A stretch of 34,642 bases of DNA from a virus: positions 1 through 34,642 of IMG/VR virus record IMGVR_UViG_3300046787_000552; one strand, written 5' to 3'. The first letter of the stretch is position 1. Each line of letters starts with the position of its first letter. The notes beneath the pieces were generated by a model. The model worked only from the letters and a program-made list of their open reading frames with translations, did no database searches and was not told where the DNA came from. A program made the translations under genes and the position numbers. Below, piece by piece: positions 1-8,731 of the stretch.

Positions 1-464
1 ATAAGAAACATCTTGTACAATACAATCAAAATATCTACACAGATGAAATGTCAGAACCTTATTTAAGAGTTTGGACAAAACCTGTAACATCTTACGCTAA
101 AAATTATTCAAAATTTGATGTATCTTTGGCCCCAATTAAAAACCATATGTTTAATAGAATGAAATCTCAATTAAAAGTTATTGAAGCAGGATTCTACAAG
201 AAAGCATTAATCGCCTCAAACATTGGACCATATACTTTGGATTTGAAACATTGTTTGAAAAATGGTGAATATGTTGATGGGAATGCTTTATTAGTAGATG
301 AGGTTAGAAACCACTCTGATTGGGCAAAACACATGGAGAAATTAATCAAAAACCCTAACATGGCGAAAGACATGGGAGAAAGATTGTATGAAACCGTTAA
401 GGATAAATATGATTTGAATATAGTAACAAAAGACAGAGCAGAATTTTATAAGTCAATTATATGA
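1..464 (+). CDS. Glycosyltransferase, C-terminal part (5' end outside window)
   Basis: The reading frame is open from base 3 with no stop upstream of the first ATG at 48, so this is the 3' part of a longer gene. The visible 150 or so residues look like the C-terminal Rossmann half of a GT-B (GT4/GT1-like) glycosyltransferase. A segment beginning FDVSLAPIKNH is followed by KSQLKVIEAGFYKKALIAS, the usual place of the donor-binding E-x7-E region. A helical tail (MAKDMGERLYETVKDKYDL) is typical of the end of these enzymes. The acceptor cannot be read from the sequence. The stop overlaps the next start by four bases (ATGA), so the two are translationally coupled. It opens the sugar-gene island that runs through the next 13 kb. 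Confidence 0.7.
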   Translation, partial: KKHLVQYNQNIYTDEMSEPYLRVWTKPVTSYAKNYSKFDVSLAPIKNHMFNRMKSQLKVIEAGFYKKALIASNIGPYTLDLKHCLKNGEYVDGNALLVDEVRNHSDWAKHMEKLIKNPNMAKDMGERLYETVKDKYDLNIVTKDRAEFYKSII

Positions 465-1162
465 TACACATACCATTAAATAAGATTTTATTTTTAGATA
501 TTGAAACCGTTGGTATTGAACCGACTTGGGAATCTTTATGTATGAATAGACCGGAACTTTCATTCCAATTTGAGAAATATTTTGATTGGTTTCAAAAACG
601 ATTTCCTGAAGATGCGGATGAAGGTCCGGGAAAAATGTTCGTAAACAGGGCTGCATTAGTACCTGAATTCTTAAGAATTGCTTGTGTTAGTGTGGCATTT
701 GTTGCACCTGATGGTACCACAAAAATGGAATCATATAGTAATGTTGACGAAAAAGAATTATTGAAAGATGTTCAAAAAATGCTTCATCGTACCGGTGAGT
801 TAGGATTTTTCCTTTGTGGTCATAATGTTAAAGGATTTGATATTCCTGTTCTTGCAAAAAGAATGATTATGAACGGGTTATTACCACCAAAAATATTACC
901 AGGTCATGACACTAAACCTTGGGAAGTTAAGGCACTTGACACTAAAGAAGTTTGGCAGTATGGAGGTTATGGTTCAATCGCATCATTAGAATTAATGTGT
1001 GTTTGTTTAGGCGTTGAATCTTCTAAGAATATGGAAGTTACCGGTAATAAAGTTCATGAGGCGTTTTGGGATAAAAAAGATATCAAAGGAATTGTTGAGT
1101 ATTGTGAAAAGGACGTTGAGGTATTGATAGACGTAATTAAAAAATTAAAAGAATTAGTATAA
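461..1162 (+). CDS. PolB-type 3'-5' exonuclease (DnaQ-like fold)
   Basis: A 233-residue protein consisting of a single exonuclease domain. Exo I is FLDIETVG (Asp13, Glu15), Exo II is GHNVKGFDIPVLAKR (Asp127) and Exo III is EYCEKDVEVL (Tyr214, Asp218). All four metal-binding acidic residues are present, so it should be catalytically active. The layout fits the stand-alone predicted 3'-5' exonuclease family related to family B polymerase proofreading domains. No polymerase domain follows, so it could act as a separate proofreading or DNA-processing nuclease in phage replication or repair. It is coupled to the preceding gene (ATGA) and to the following dUTPase gene (TAATG). Confidence 0.85.
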   Translation: MIHIPLNKILFLDIETVGIEPTWESLCMNRPELSFQFEKYFDWFQKRFPEDADEGPGKMFVNRAALVPEFLRIACVSVAFVAPDGTTKMESYSNVDEKELLKDVQKMLHRTGELGFFLCGHNVKGFDIPVLAKRMIMNGLLPPKILPGHDTKPWEVKALDTKEVWQYGGYGSIASLELMCVCLGVESSKNMEVTGNKVHEAFWDKKDIKGIVEYCEKDVEVLIDVIKKLKELV

Positions 1163-1779
1163 TGATTGAAGGTATTAACGGTAATCAAGAACTTTGGAAT
1201 GAAATCCAAAAACAATTTGAACAAATTAAATTAGAATCAGGGATAGACCCTGATGAGGGTTATCAAAAAGAACTTGAAGAGCTTTTGGGAATGTCATTTG
1301 AAGAAATGAACACCGAAACTGAAATTGCTATGAAAACAAGAAATCTTAAAGTTGAATTAATGAATGACGATGCGGTGTTTCCTAAATACGCATATCCAAG
1401 TGATTCAGGATTTGATTTATTCTCAACAGAAGAAATCATCTTACAACCTTTTGGACGTTCATTAGTACCAACAGGAATTAAATTATCAATTCCTGATGAG
1501 TATGAGGTTCAAGTTAGACCTAAAAGTGGGTTAGCGATTAACCAAGGATTAACAGTCCTAAACACTCCGGGAACTGTTGATTCCGGTTATAATGGTGAAA
1601 TTAAAGTAATTGTTTTTAACACAAACAACATATCTGTAGTAATCCCTAAAGGGACTAAAATTGCACAAGCTGTTTTATGTCCCGTAGTGAATGGGAAATA
1701 CGTCAACTTAGTTCAAGTTGATTCAATAACTGATGGAGATAGAGGTGATAACGGATTTGGTAGTACAGGATTAGTATAG
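1162..1779 (+). CDS. dut: dUTP diphosphatase (dUTPase) with N-terminal extension
   Basis: Hydrolyses dUTP to dUMP and pyrophosphate, keeping uracil out of phage DNA and feeding dTMP synthesis. All five motifs of the trimeric dUTPase family are visible: PSDSGFDLFS (79-88), RPKSGL (119-124), TPGTVDSGYNGEIKV (135-149, catalytic Asp140), GTKIAQAVLC (164-173) and RGDNGFGSTG (194-203). The core starts near residue 60. Residues 1-57 are an acidic, helical extension not normally found in the family. I keep the first ATG because it overlaps the upstream stop (TAATG). Met57 would give a standard-length enzyme and is the alternative start. Confidence 0.93.
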   Translation: MIEGINGNQELWNEIQKQFEQIKLESGIDPDEGYQKELEELLGMSFEEMNTETEIAMKTRNLKVELMNDDAVFPKYAYPSDSGFDLFSTEEIILQPFGRSLVPTGIKLSIPDEYEVQVRPKSGLAINQGLTVLNTPGTVDSGYNGEIKVIVFNTNNISVVIPKGTKIAQAVLCPVVNGKYVNLVQVDSITDGDRGDNGFGSTGLV

Positions 1780-1780
1780 T

Positions 1781-3406
1781 ATGGTAACAGTAGGATATTC
1801 AACAAGAACTCATAACCCTGAGTTCATAGAATACTTGAAGAAGAGTTCAGGTTTCAAAAAAATTGAGGTTATTGAAAAAATAAATAATGGTGAGAAATCT
1901 CTTTCTGAGGTTTACAACGAAATACTATCCGAGTCAAATACGGATATTGTTTTATTATGTCATGACGACATTTATTTTGATACGACTGCTTGGTATTCAA
2001 AAATAATCAAACATTTTGATAAATCGGATTTCGGTATTCTTGGAATGGCCGGGACTACTGAAATGCCCGAAAGTGGTATGTGGTGGGAGAATCGTAAGAA
2101 AATGGTTGGTATTGTTAACCACGAACATGAAGGGAAAAAATGGGAATCAAAATACTCAGATAGTCTTGGGAATGGAATTCTTGAAACAGTTATTGTTGAT
2201 GGTCTTTTCATGGCAATCCACAAAAAAAGAATTAAGAAAAACTTTAATGAGAATTTCAAGGGATTTCACTTCTACGATATCCCATTTTGTTTTGAAAACC
2301 ACATTGAGGGTGTTAAAGTTGGTGTAATCACCAATATTAGAATCACTCACAAATCTATTGGTCAGACTAATGAACAATGGGAGGAAAATAAGAAATTATT
2401 TGCTGAAACATACAAATCAAATTTACCGGTTAAATTACCATACGATGAACAAAGAAAACTAAAAGTACTAATTACTGGGTTATTTTTCAAAACATTTACT
2501 GGGTCGGAAGTCTATATGTTTGAATTGGCGAAAAGTCTTATGAAATTAAATTGTGATGTTACCGTAATGTCTCAAATCGGGGGACCGCTAACTGACTTGG
2601 CAAAAAGAAGTGGGATTAAATGTGTTTCTTTTGAGGAAGCTCCGGGATTCAAAATGGGTGATGGGAAATGGGGACATAATACAGAACAAGGTTTTCAACC
2701 ATCAACACCAAAAGTTTTGTATAGAGTGTCTGAAGTTAATTTTGATATTATCCATATGCAACATAAACCTGTCGCGGAACGAATCTTACAATTTTATCCT
2801 GAGATTGATAAAATTTATTCAATCCACTCAGAAGTTATTGAATTGGAAAATCCGATTAAAGACCCATCAATTAAAAAGTATATTGCAATAAGACCCGAAA
2901 TTAAGGATTATCTTATTAACGGATTTGAAATACCGGAATCAGACATTGAAGTTATCTATAACCCGATTGATAATGAGAAATTCAAACCAAAACCAATAAA
3001 AGAAGAAAATAGTGTTCTATTTGTTGGAACAATTGATTACCTAAGAAAAGAAACCATTTTAGACTTAATGGAAAGAACTAAAGAAGAAGGTAAAGAGTTG
3101 TGGTTAGTTGGGGAAGATAAAGGAAATTACTTACAACAAGTATTATTTGAACCTCACGTAAAACATTTCCCTCCGACTTGGAACGTAGAATCATTCATCT
3201 CACGATGTTCAGAAACCGCGGGAATCCAATTAGGTAGAACAACAATAGAAGGATGGTTATGTGGAAAACCGGGATGGATTTATAAAGTAGATTCAGGAGG
3301 ATTTATTCTTAGTAAAGAAAAATTTGAAACCCCGTTAGACGTTGAGAAGTATTATTCATCAAACGTTGCAAAACAAATAAAAGAAGAATATCTAAAAATA
3401 ATTTAA
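1781..3406 (+). CDS. Two-domain glycosyltransferase (GT-A plus GT-B)
   Basis: A 541-residue fusion. Residues 1-215 resemble a GT2-like GT-A domain: it starts MVTVGYSTRTHNP and has an acidic CHDDIYFD motif near residues 60-67, in the place of the nucleotide-sugar/metal site. From about residue 226 a GT-B domain follows, beginning KVLITGLFFKTFTGSEVYM and ending with TTIEGWLCGKPGWIYK, the donor-binding E region of GT4 enzymes. Two transferase domains in one chain suggest that two successive sugars are added to the same acceptor. It starts two bases after the dUTPase stop. Donor and acceptor are unknown. Confidence 0.75.
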   Translation: MVTVGYSTRTHNPEFIEYLKKSSGFKKIEVIEKINNGEKSLSEVYNEILSESNTDIVLLCHDDIYFDTTAWYSKIIKHFDKSDFGILGMAGTTEMPESGMWWENRKKMVGIVNHEHEGKKWESKYSDSLGNGILETVIVDGLFMAIHKKRIKKNFNENFKGFHFYDIPFCFENHIEGVKVGVITNIRITHKSIGQTNEQWEENKKLFAETYKSNLPVKLPYDEQRKLKVLITGLFFKTFTGSEVYMFELAKSLMKLNCDVTVMSQIGGPLTDLAKRSGIKCVSFEEAPGFKMGDGKWGHNTEQGFQPSTPKVLYRVSEVNFDIIHMQHKPVAERILQFYPEIDKIYSIHSEVIELENPIKDPSIKKYIAIRPEIKDYLINGFEIPESDIEVIYNPIDNEKFKPKPIKEENSVLFVGTIDYLRKETILDLMERTKEEGKELWLVGEDKGNYLQQVLFEPHVKHFPPTWNVESFISRCSETAGIQLGRTTIEGWLCGKPGWIYKVDSGGFILSKEKFETPLDVEKYYSSNVAKQIKEEYLKII

Positions 3407-3407
3407 T

Positions 3408-4565
3408 ATGAAAATTGGTGTTATCGGTGTGAGTGATTTAAGTTTATCATTTGCACTATTATGCGAGAAAGCGGGATTTGTTGTACAAATATCTGACGAA
3501 GATGAAGATATCGTATATAATTTGAATCAAGAGATTTATCTTACGAAAGAACCTTTATTACAGAAAATGTTGTTTGAGTCTGATGATTTAACTGCAACGA
3601 CAAACCCAATTGAATTAATTGAAAATTGTAATGTTATCTTCACATTTGTTGACACACCCCCAACTATCAATGGTGACAATGACACCACCAAAGTATTTGA
3701 AGTTGTAAACCATTTTTTTACCGCATCTCAGTTAGATAAGATTGTGTTTGATAAAAAATTCATTATTGGTACCACAATGAACCCCGGAGATGTTAGTCAA
3801 ATTCAATCAAAGCTGAATATGTTTAACATACAGGTTGGGTATAACCCTCATGTAACATCCGAAGGTACTATTGTTAATGATTTTGAAACTTCCGATATCG
3901 TATTAATCGGTACCGAATACCCTCAAGTATCAAGTGAGTTAATTAAAATTTATTCAAGAATTCAAACAAATCCAGTTAATGCGTTTGTCATGAGTTCAAA
4001 AGCCGCTGAGGTAACTAAATTGGCAATCAATTCTTATATCACATCAAAAATCACTTTCGCAAATACATTAGGTGAAATAATTCTTAAATCCGGATTAGAA
4101 CCGGAACGTGATTTAATCTTAAAATCAATGACAAATGATAAGAGGATTGGTGAGGGTAATTTCAAATACGGTTTTGGATATGGAGGATTATCTTTACCAA
4201 GAGACCTAAAAACATTTACTGAGTACGGACAAACACTTAATATTGACAGTACATTATTACAATCAATTAAAGAAAGTAATGATAATCATCATAAATTCCT
4301 AAAAGAATATTACATGACCCAAAACCCTAACAAAACAAATCCTTTTGTTTTTGAATATTTAGGTCATAAAAAAGAGTCGGATAGTTTAGTTGATTCTCAG
4401 TCATACAAATTATGTATTGAACTTCTTGAGGAAGGGTATTATGTGAATGTCATTGATGACTTATCTTTAAGTAAAAAATTAAACGAAATCTCTCAATCAT
4501 ACGATGGGAAATTAAAATTTTTCAAAAAAGGAACCACTCCTGAGGGGTATTTAATTAAACTATAA
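3408..4565 (+). CDS. UDP-sugar 6-dehydrogenase-like protein with altered active site
   Basis: A 385-residue protein with the architecture of the UDP-glucose/GDP-mannose dehydrogenase family. It has an N-terminal Rossmann start (MKIGVIGVSD), a VDTPP segment (81-85), GTTMNPGD (121-128), a central helix with Lys204 and Asn208 (KLAINSY), and a C-terminal UDP-binding-like domain from about residue 325. The active-site loop, normally GFGGSCFPKD, reads GYGGLSLPRD (257-266), so the nucleophilic Cys is Ser262. The usual PE after the substrate loop reads PH (147-148), and the NAD glycine motif is degenerate. Oxidation to a uronic acid by the standard mechanism is therefore doubtful. It lies between glycosyltransferase genes with gaps of one or two bases. 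Confidence 0.72.
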   Translation: MKIGVIGVSDLSLSFALLCEKAGFVVQISDEDEDIVYNLNQEIYLTKEPLLQKMLFESDDLTATTNPIELIENCNVIFTFVDTPPTINGDNDTTKVFEVVNHFFTASQLDKIVFDKKFIIGTTMNPGDVSQIQSKLNMFNIQVGYNPHVTSEGTIVNDFETSDIVLIGTEYPQVSSELIKIYSRIQTNPVNAFVMSSKAAEVTKLAINSYITSKITFANTLGEIILKSGLEPERDLILKSMTNDKRIGEGNFKYGFGYGGLSLPRDLKTFTEYGQTLNIDSTLLQSIKESNDNHHKFLKEYYMTQNPNKTNPFVFEYLGHKKESDSLVDSQSYKLCIELLEEGYYVNVIDDLSLSKKLNEISQSYDGKLKFFKKGTTPEGYLIKL

Positions 4566-4567
4566 TC

Positions 4568-5275
4568 ATGAGCATACGAATACTAATTGTTAACTTAAAC
4601 AATAAAGAGTACACAAAAAATTGTGTTGCGAATTTATTATCACAAAGTCATACCGATTATAAACTTACAATTGTGGACCAAAACTCATCTGAAGAAGGTA
4701 CTGAAGAGGTTCTAAGTCAATTAACCGATTCTCGTATAGAGATTATTAGAAACCCTGAGAATCGTCCGTTAAATCACGTATGGAATTGGTTTTCTCAAAA
4801 TTACTCTGAAGACATTTTATGTTTCCTAAACAATGATGTAATCATCACTGATAATTTTATTTCTGATGTTGTTGAAGTCTTTAATAAAGAACCTCAAGTT
4901 GGTGTTGTAGTTCACTCAACTAACCATGAAAATTATACAGTAAAAAAACCAACCTTAGAGTATACCGTTGTTGAAAGAAGTAAATTTATGCAAGGGTGGG
5001 ATTTTAGTATTAGAAGAAACCTATTCACACTAATACCTGAACAAATTAGAACATATTGTGGGGATGATTTCTTATATCATCATCTATATCAAAAGGGTTA
5101 CGACATGGCATATATAACCAGTTCCCCGATGATTCATTTTGAAGGTCAGAGTAAAAAGTTTATGAAGACTAGCGGTGTTGAAGACATCCATACTTATATT
5201 AGAATGGGGTTTCCACATTATCTAAAAATAAACCCGGAATTCTCAAGAATTAAACCAACGTCAATGTTCTTATGA
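4568..5275 (+). CDS. GT2 family glycosyltransferase
   Basis: A 235-residue single-domain GT-A enzyme. It begins SIRILIVNLNNKEYTKNCV, the typical first strand and helix, followed by LTIVDQNSSEEGTEEVL, the nucleotide-binding strand with its Asp and Ser. FLNNDVIITDNF, near residues 87-98, is the DXD-equivalent metal site. A CGDDFLYHHLYQKG segment near residue 160 occupies the place of the catalytic base (ED/DD motif). Length matches the small members of family GT2. Its stop overlaps the next start (ATGA). The acceptor is unknown but the context points to a surface glycan. Confidence 0.8.
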   Translation: MSIRILIVNLNNKEYTKNCVANLLSQSHTDYKLTIVDQNSSEEGTEEVLSQLTDSRIEIIRNPENRPLNHVWNWFSQNYSEDILCFLNNDVIITDNFISDVVEVFNKEPQVGVVVHSTNHENYTVKKPTLEYTVVERSKFMQGWDFSIRRNLFTLIPEQIRTYCGDDFLYHHLYQKGYDMAYITSSPMIHFEGQSKKFMKTSGVEDIHTYIRMGFPHYLKINPEFSRIKPTSMFL

Positions 5276-5937
5276 TTAAAATAGCAATCGCAACAAATAA
5301 AAATTTTTATGAATTAAGTTTACCGATAGTAATACCATCATTATTAGAAGCCGGGATTGAACCAAAAGATATTTTTGTTTTTAACTCCGGTTTTGATGTG
5401 TTTAATATGGAAATTATAGATGGGATTACTCATTACTATTTAGACCATAATTCATATGAATATAGTCCATTAATTGAAATTTGTGATAAAGAATTTTCAT
5501 CCGAATACTGGTTTTTAATTCACGACACTTGTAAAGTCGGTCCAAAATTCAAAGAATTGTTGAATAACATACCCGAAAGTAAACCTGAGAAATTATCATT
5601 AAAAACTTCTCCGGCAATGTCAATTGGACTATACCGATATGATTATCTACAAACATTAAAGGATAAATTATTATCTATTAAAAATACTGATTATAGCCCA
5701 CAATCCATGATGAAATGGAAAAAATGGGGAGTACATAATGAAGATTTTATTTTATGGAAGTCATCTCCTAAACCAATAGTTTATAATAACAATGACAATT
5801 GGGAAATTGTTGATTATGAAAATTGGTTTAACACAAAAATAACTAGAAGAACTGAATATTACCCATCATTAGATTTATATAAAAATAAGTCTAACTGGGG
5901 ACAAACCAATGGGGGTAATATGATACTTAACATTTAG
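5272..5937 (+). CDS. Hypothetical protein, possible GT-A-like transferase
   Basis: A 221-residue protein that I cannot assign with certainty. The start MIKIAIATNKNFYELSLPIV and the segment YWFLIHDTCKVGPKFKELL (near residues 82-100) resemble the first strand and metal-binding region of GT-A glycosyltransferases, with HDT instead of DXD. It is coupled to the GT2 gene before it (ATGA), and the FAD-enzyme gene starts three bases after its stop. It probably takes part in the same glycan pathway. No signal peptide or membrane segment is visible. Confidence 0.5.
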   Translation: MIKIAIATNKNFYELSLPIVIPSLLEAGIEPKDIFVFNSGFDVFNMEIIDGITHYYLDHNSYEYSPLIEICDKEFSSEYWFLIHDTCKVGPKFKELLNNIPESKPEKLSLKTSPAMSIGLYRYDYLQTLKDKLLSIKNTDYSPQSMMKWKKWGVHNEDFILWKSSPKPIVYNNNDNWEIVDYENWFNTKITRRTEYYPSLDLYKNKSNWGQTNGGNMILNI

Positions 5938-5940
5938 AGA

Positions 5941-6927
5941 ATGAAAATAGCAATTATCGGTGGTGGATGGGTTGGATGTCATTTGGCATTCAAACTGAAA
6001 GACAACCACAAAGTCACAATATTTGAAAAACATAAAGAATTGTTTACTGAGACATCATATAACAATCAAAATAGATTACATCTCGGATTTCACTACCCTC
6101 GTAGTGCGAAGACGAGAAATCTTTGTTTAGACACGTTTGATAGATTCATTAGTGATTACGGATTCATAACCAAAAATGTTGATAAGAACTTATATTGTAT
6201 ACCACAAAATGAATCATTTATTGATTATGAAACATTCAAACAAATATTCAAAGAATATAATATTGAAGACCACCCTCATTCACTAAAAAATATTGAGGGG
6301 TGTGTCAATACAAATGAAAAACATATTAATTTCAAAAAGATTAATAAGTTTTTTAATGAAACCTTATCTGATATTGTTGTTGAAGATAATATTACCGATA
6401 AAAAATTAGACAGATTACAGAAAGAATATGATTTAGTTATTAACTGTACTAATAACCATATCACGGATAAGAATTGTGATAATTCATTTTATGAAACAAC
6501 ATTAACTTTAATCTACAAAAAAATTACACCAATAGATTTTGATGGGTTAACATTAGTGGATGGGGATTTATTTTCAATTTACCCTTACGATGAAGAACGA
6601 TTTACATTAACCGATGTTGAGTATACCCCATTAAAAAAGTTTAAGACTATAAAAAAATTGAAGTCTTACAATAAGAAAATCACATCATCATTGGTTCATG
6701 AAAGAAAAAAATTAATTGAGAAAAAAGTACTAAAATACTATCCGGATTTCTTAAATCATTTTAAGTACGACACTTATTTTATATCAACCAAAACAAAAAC
6801 AAATAATACCTCAGACGATAGGTCACCTGTCATAACTAAAGAAAATAATTTAATAAATTGCTTTACAGGTAAAATTCAAGGGATATACTTAATAGAAGAT
6901 TATTTACGAAAAGAGTTATCACTATGA
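5941..6927 (+). CDS. FAD-dependent oxidoreductase (DAO family-like)
   Basis: A 328-residue flavoprotein. The dinucleotide-binding motif IAIIGGGWVGCHLA (residues 3-16) carries GxGxxG, and the acidic end of the second strand is present (KVTIFEKH, 25-32). The next segment, NNQNRLHLGFHYPRSAKTR, resembles the flavin-contacting region of amine or hydroxy-acid oxidases of the DAO family. The substrate is not evident. Within a glycosyltransferase island it may oxidise a sugar or a nucleotide-sugar intermediate. Its end overlaps the next gene by four bases. Such a gene is unusual in a T4-like phage. Confidence 0.7.
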   Translation: MKIAIIGGGWVGCHLAFKLKDNHKVTIFEKHKELFTETSYNNQNRLHLGFHYPRSAKTRNLCLDTFDRFISDYGFITKNVDKNLYCIPQNESFIDYETFKQIFKEYNIEDHPHSLKNIEGCVNTNEKHINFKKINKFFNETLSDIVVEDNITDKKLDRLQKEYDLVINCTNNHITDKNCDNSFYETTLTLIYKKITPIDFDGLTLVDGDLFSIYPYDEERFTLTDVEYTPLKKFKTIKKLKSYNKKITSSLVHERKKLIEKKVLKYYPDFLNHFKYDTYFISTKTKTNNTSDDRSPVITKENNLINCFTGKIQGIYLIEDYLRKELSL

Positions 6928-7964
6928 CAAGAGAAGAATTAACGGGTATATTTAACCAGTACTTAAACCGAGATTTCACAAATAAAGAATGGTTAAGTCA
7001 TGGGAATAAAGACCCTGAGTCCTTTAGGAGAGAAATTTCTAAATGCGACGAATACAATGATTTACAAATAGCATCAGGCCCATCACCGAAAATTGGTATT
7101 CTATTAACCGGACATATCCGAAAAAAAAATATCTTAAGAGGGTTTGTTAATTTTTTAAGTAAATACGACTATGACGTGTTCATCCATACATGGGACACTA
7201 TTGGAGTTAAAGGTGAAGAGATGAATCTTAATGCTAAAGAGGCTTACGATGAAGTGGTAAGTGAAATACGCCAAATCCCAAATGTTATAAAATATGTTAT
7301 TGAGAACAATAAAGAATATATTGACACATTAGAAGATGTAACTGGGTATTTTAATTTCTCATCACCCGAAAAATTCATTAAATCCCAACTATACTCGGTC
7401 AATTCTGCATTCAAACTTTTGGAAGAATACACGCAAGAATCTGATACAAATTACGATGTCATATTCAAATTTAGATTTGATAATGATATTACGTCATTCA
7501 ATTTTTTAAAAAATCAAATTGAAAACATTAAGAATAATAAAATCATCTTTGTACCAAATAGTGATTGCAATCACTCTCATTTAGATAATGGAACGTCTTG
7601 TTATGCTTGTGACAATATGTACTACAAACATAAATTGACAAATGTACATATATTCCCTCATACAAATGTTGTGTGCGATATATTTGCATATGGTAATTTT
7701 GATGCCATGAAAAGTTATTGCTCATTATACGAACATTATGACGAATTAAATAAATCTTTTTTATCCGATAATCTAAAATCTCTTGAAGTTAATAATAAAA
7801 ACGTAAAATTAACAGATGGTGATTATGTATTAAAAAAACATATTGGTCATGTAGAGTCTCTATATTACTTCTATTGTTCATACCCTGAAAGATTATTACA
7901 AATGCATTTGAAAGATTATATGTTAATTGAATCTAAATCAGTAAAAGTTTTATTCAAACGATGA
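6924..7964 (+). CDS. Putative glycosyltransferase-like protein
   Basis: A 346-residue protein. A variable N-terminal stretch of about 50 residues is followed by PKIGILLTGHIRKKNILRGF and then YDYDVFIHTWD. This pattern (GHxR with a following VFIHTWD) is seen in uncharacterised surface-polysaccharide proteins that are probable transferases. Near residue 177 FKFRFDNDI contains an RxDND motif that could bind metal or nucleotide-sugar. There is no signal peptide. It overlaps both neighbours by four bases, so it is part of the same translational chain. The family assignment is by pattern only. Confidence 0.5.
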   Translation: MTREELTGIFNQYLNRDFTNKEWLSHGNKDPESFRREISKCDEYNDLQIASGPSPKIGILLTGHIRKKNILRGFVNFLSKYDYDVFIHTWDTIGVKGEEMNLNAKEAYDEVVSEIRQIPNVIKYVIENNKEYIDTLEDVTGYFNFSSPEKFIKSQLYSVNSAFKLLEEYTQESDTNYDVIFKFRFDNDITSFNFLKNQIENIKNNKIIFVPNSDCNHSHLDNGTSCYACDNMYYKHKLTNVHIFPHTNVVCDIFAYGNFDAMKSYCSLYEHYDELNKSFLSDNLKSLEVNNKNVKLTDGDYVLKKHIGHVESLYYFYCSYPERLLQMHLKDYMLIESKSVKVLFKR

Positions 7965-8731
7965 AAATACTTGTAGGAAACACCGGATTAATCGGAACAA
8001 CATTAACCGAGACCATGGAATTTGATTTAACATTTAATTCCAAAAATATTAATAAATTTAACGAATTGGTTACCGAGGATGGTCATGAGATATACTTGTC
8101 TTGTCTACCCGCAACCAAATGGATGGTGAATAAAAATCTACCAAGTGATTTAGATAATATTCACAACATTATTAACATTTTAAGAAAACAAACATATTCT
8201 AAAATAGTCCTGTTCTCAACAATTGATATTTACAATGACTCACCTCTTGGGGTTAATGAGGATTACAAACCAAATTTTGGGAATTTAAGTTATGGAAATA
8301 ACCGATACTTGTTTGAACTAATGGTTAGGGAATATTTGGAATCGGAGGACTTAAAGGTGTTTAGACTACCAGCGTTATTCAACAAACACATTAAAAAGAA
8401 TGTTTTATTTGACCTGGTTAACAATAATAATGTCGACCAAATAAACTCAAACTCAATGTTTCAGTGGTACAATTTAGATAACCTACACAACGATATTACT
8501 AAATATTCAACTGAATTCCCCTACGAAACAACATTCAATTTATTCACAGAACCTGTTGAAACTATTGACATTGTATCATTATTTGAAAACTCAAAAGATT
8601 TGGTTAAACACAACAATATCAAAATATCTTACGACTATACTACAAAATACCACAATAGTGGTTATATTAAAACTAAAGACGAAGTTTTAATAGAAATAAA
8701 AAAGTTTATAGATGAAGTTAGCGGTAAGTAA
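7961..8731 (+). CDS. NAD-dependent epimerase/dehydratase-like protein (extended SDR)
   Basis: A 256-residue Rossmann protein. MKILVGNTGLIGTTL carries the SDR GxxGxxG motif (residues 6-12). LFSTIDIY (84-91) corresponds to the catalytic Ser/Thr strand, and YGNNRYLFE (111-119) corresponds to YxxxK with the lysine replaced by Arg115. It is shorter than typical nucleotide-sugar epimerases (about 300-340 residues), so the C-terminal substrate domain is reduced. Reactions of this family would be epimerisation, dehydration or 4-keto reduction of a nucleotide sugar. Its last 20 bases overlap the next gene. Confidence 0.68.
   Translation: MKILVGNTGLIGTTLTETMEFDLTFNSKNINKFNELVTEDGHEIYLSCLPATKWMVNKNLPSDLDNIHNIINILRKQTYSKIVLFSTIDIYNDSPLGVNEDYKPNFGNLSYGNNRYLFELMVREYLESEDLKVFRLPALFNKHIKKNVLFDLVNNNNVDQINSNSMFQWYNLDNLHNDITKYSTEFPYETTFNLFTEPVETIDIVSLFENSKDLVKHNNIKISYDYTTKYHNSGYIKTKDEVLIEIKKFIDEVSGK

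Noticed and set aside
1972-2259. 95-residue open frame on the - strand
   Set aside because: It is antisense to the well-supported two-domain glycosyltransferase and has no start context or recognisable domain.
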